In this document: piece by piece, positions 63,537 through 64,000 of the stretch | Numbering within the stretch: position 1 is the first letter of the stretch | Layout: each line of letters opens with the position of its first letter | Source: CADEED01 sp035525785 | Lineage (GTDB): Bacteria; Pseudomonadota; Gammaproteobacteria; Steroidobacterales; Steroidobacteraceae | Length of the DNA: 64,000 nucleotides | Direction: 5' to 3' | NCBI GenBank assembly: GCA_035525785.1 | Contig: DATLDQ010000043.1 | Location: forward strand, 20,585 to 84,584 | Translations under genes and position numbers: made by a program | The notes under the pieces: model-generated | Databases searched by the model: none | What the model was told of the DNA's origin: nothing | What the model saw: only the letters and a program-made list of their open reading frames with translations

Positions 63537-64000
63537 ATGACGGGTGAGAACAAGGCCGGTGAAAGCCGCGCCGAAGTGAAAGCCAAGCGCGACGTCCAGT
63601 TCTGGCTCGACGTGATGATGAAGCTGACCGTGCCGCTGGGTGCGATCGTCGCCGCGTGGCTCGCGAACCACTTCGAGCAGAACCGCGCCAACCTGCAACT
63701 CATCAACCAGCGCGAGCAGGCCGAGAGCTCACTGCGCGCCACCATGTTCGGGCAGCTCATCGCCCCGATTGCCGGGCCCGGTGGCTCCGACGCGGACGCC
63801 GACCCGGTGCGCTATGCCGTGCTCGCGCAGCTTCTGACGCTCAATTTTCACGAGCACTTCGAGTTAAGGCCGCTGCTGCAGGATGCCGATGATCGTTTGT
63901 CCAAGTACCAGGGAACCGTCGCGCCGGAAGCCATCCTGCGTGCGCGCAGCAACTTGCGGGAGGCGGCGCACCGGGTCATCCAGCGTCAGATCGCGCAGCT
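63537..64000 (+). CDS. Hypothetical single-pass membrane protein (partial, 3' end outside window)
   Basis: At least 154 residues are visible before the right edge. After a charged start there is one membrane helix (about 21-42, FWLDVMMKLTVPLGAIVAAWLA). A helical, Gln/Arg-rich segment likely to be a coiled coil follows (FEQNRANLQLINQREQAESSLRATMF), then more helices. No family is recognised. It follows the small secreted protein closely and may be co-transcribed with it. Confidence 0.65.
   Translation, partial: MTGENKAGESRAEVKAKRDVQFWLDVMMKLTVPLGAIVAAWLANHFEQNRANLQLINQREQAESSLRATMFGQLIAPIAGPGGSDADADPVRYAVLAQLLTLNFHEHFELRPLLQDADDRLSKYQGTVAPEAILRARSNLREAAHRVIQRQIAQ

Overview
The window is GC-rich, densely packed chromosomal DNA from a Gram-negative proteobacterium. 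Evidence for this is a BamA-type Omp85 protein, a tripartite RND pump, several lipoboxes and Tat signals, periplasmic c-type cytochromes and strong GC at third codon positions. The gene set (full-length B12-dependent MetH beside MetF, a proteobacterial Kai cluster, DUF1501/DUF1800, TspO, cyclic glucan synthase) would fit a soil or water gammaproteobacterium of the Steroidobacter/Nevskia type. That placement is an inference, not shown by any marker gene here. About 50 genes are supported. No rRNA, tRNA, CRISPR array or prophage was seen.

Layout. 1-4.2 kb: end of a response-regulator gene, bamA and a DUF4397 lipoprotein. 4.2-5.0 kb: a complete REP-associated tyrosine transposase (RAYT) unit bounded by perfect 45-bp inverted repeats. 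5.0-8.7 kb: a minus-strand operon kaiC-kaiB-kaiB-hybrid histidine kinase, all translationally coupled. 8.9-14.1 kb: an Lrp/AsnC regulator divergent from metF-metH. 14.1-19.1 kb: EamA-like transporter, CadC-like TPR regulator, YHS protein, vanadium-haloperoxidase-like protein, DUF1080 protein. 19.1-24 kb (minus): amidohydrolase lipoprotein, pirin, two diheme cytochrome proteins. 24-28 kb: AAG glycosylase, thioredoxin-fold protein, DUF1800 and DUF1501. 28-30.6 kb (minus): LysR-cupin-MFS operon. 30.8-37.2 kb: marR and an RND efflux operon. 37.2-41.5 kb: gamma-glutamyltransferase, GAF hybrid kinase, TspO. 41.4-50.1 kb: one 2885-residue cyclic beta-1,2-glucan synthase. 50.3-57 kb: mostly single enzymes and a stand-alone receiver. 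57-64 kb: GGDEF-EAL protein, small secreted proteins, a Tat-exported GMC dehydrogenase pair, and a truncated membrane protein at the right edge.

Themes. The most coherent system is the KaiC/KaiB/KaiB/kinase operon, a clock- or timer-like module without KaiA, with an 18-bp perfect palindrome upstream of kaiC. The most unusual structural feature is a set of palindromic elements sharing an AAATGGGG core. One carries the RAYT transposase and the others are solo copies. They sit at the 3' ends of convergent gene pairs and supply stop codons or even C-terminal residues to neighbouring proteins. The RND operon has a candidate MarR operator over its -35 box that resembles the E. coli marO half-site pattern.
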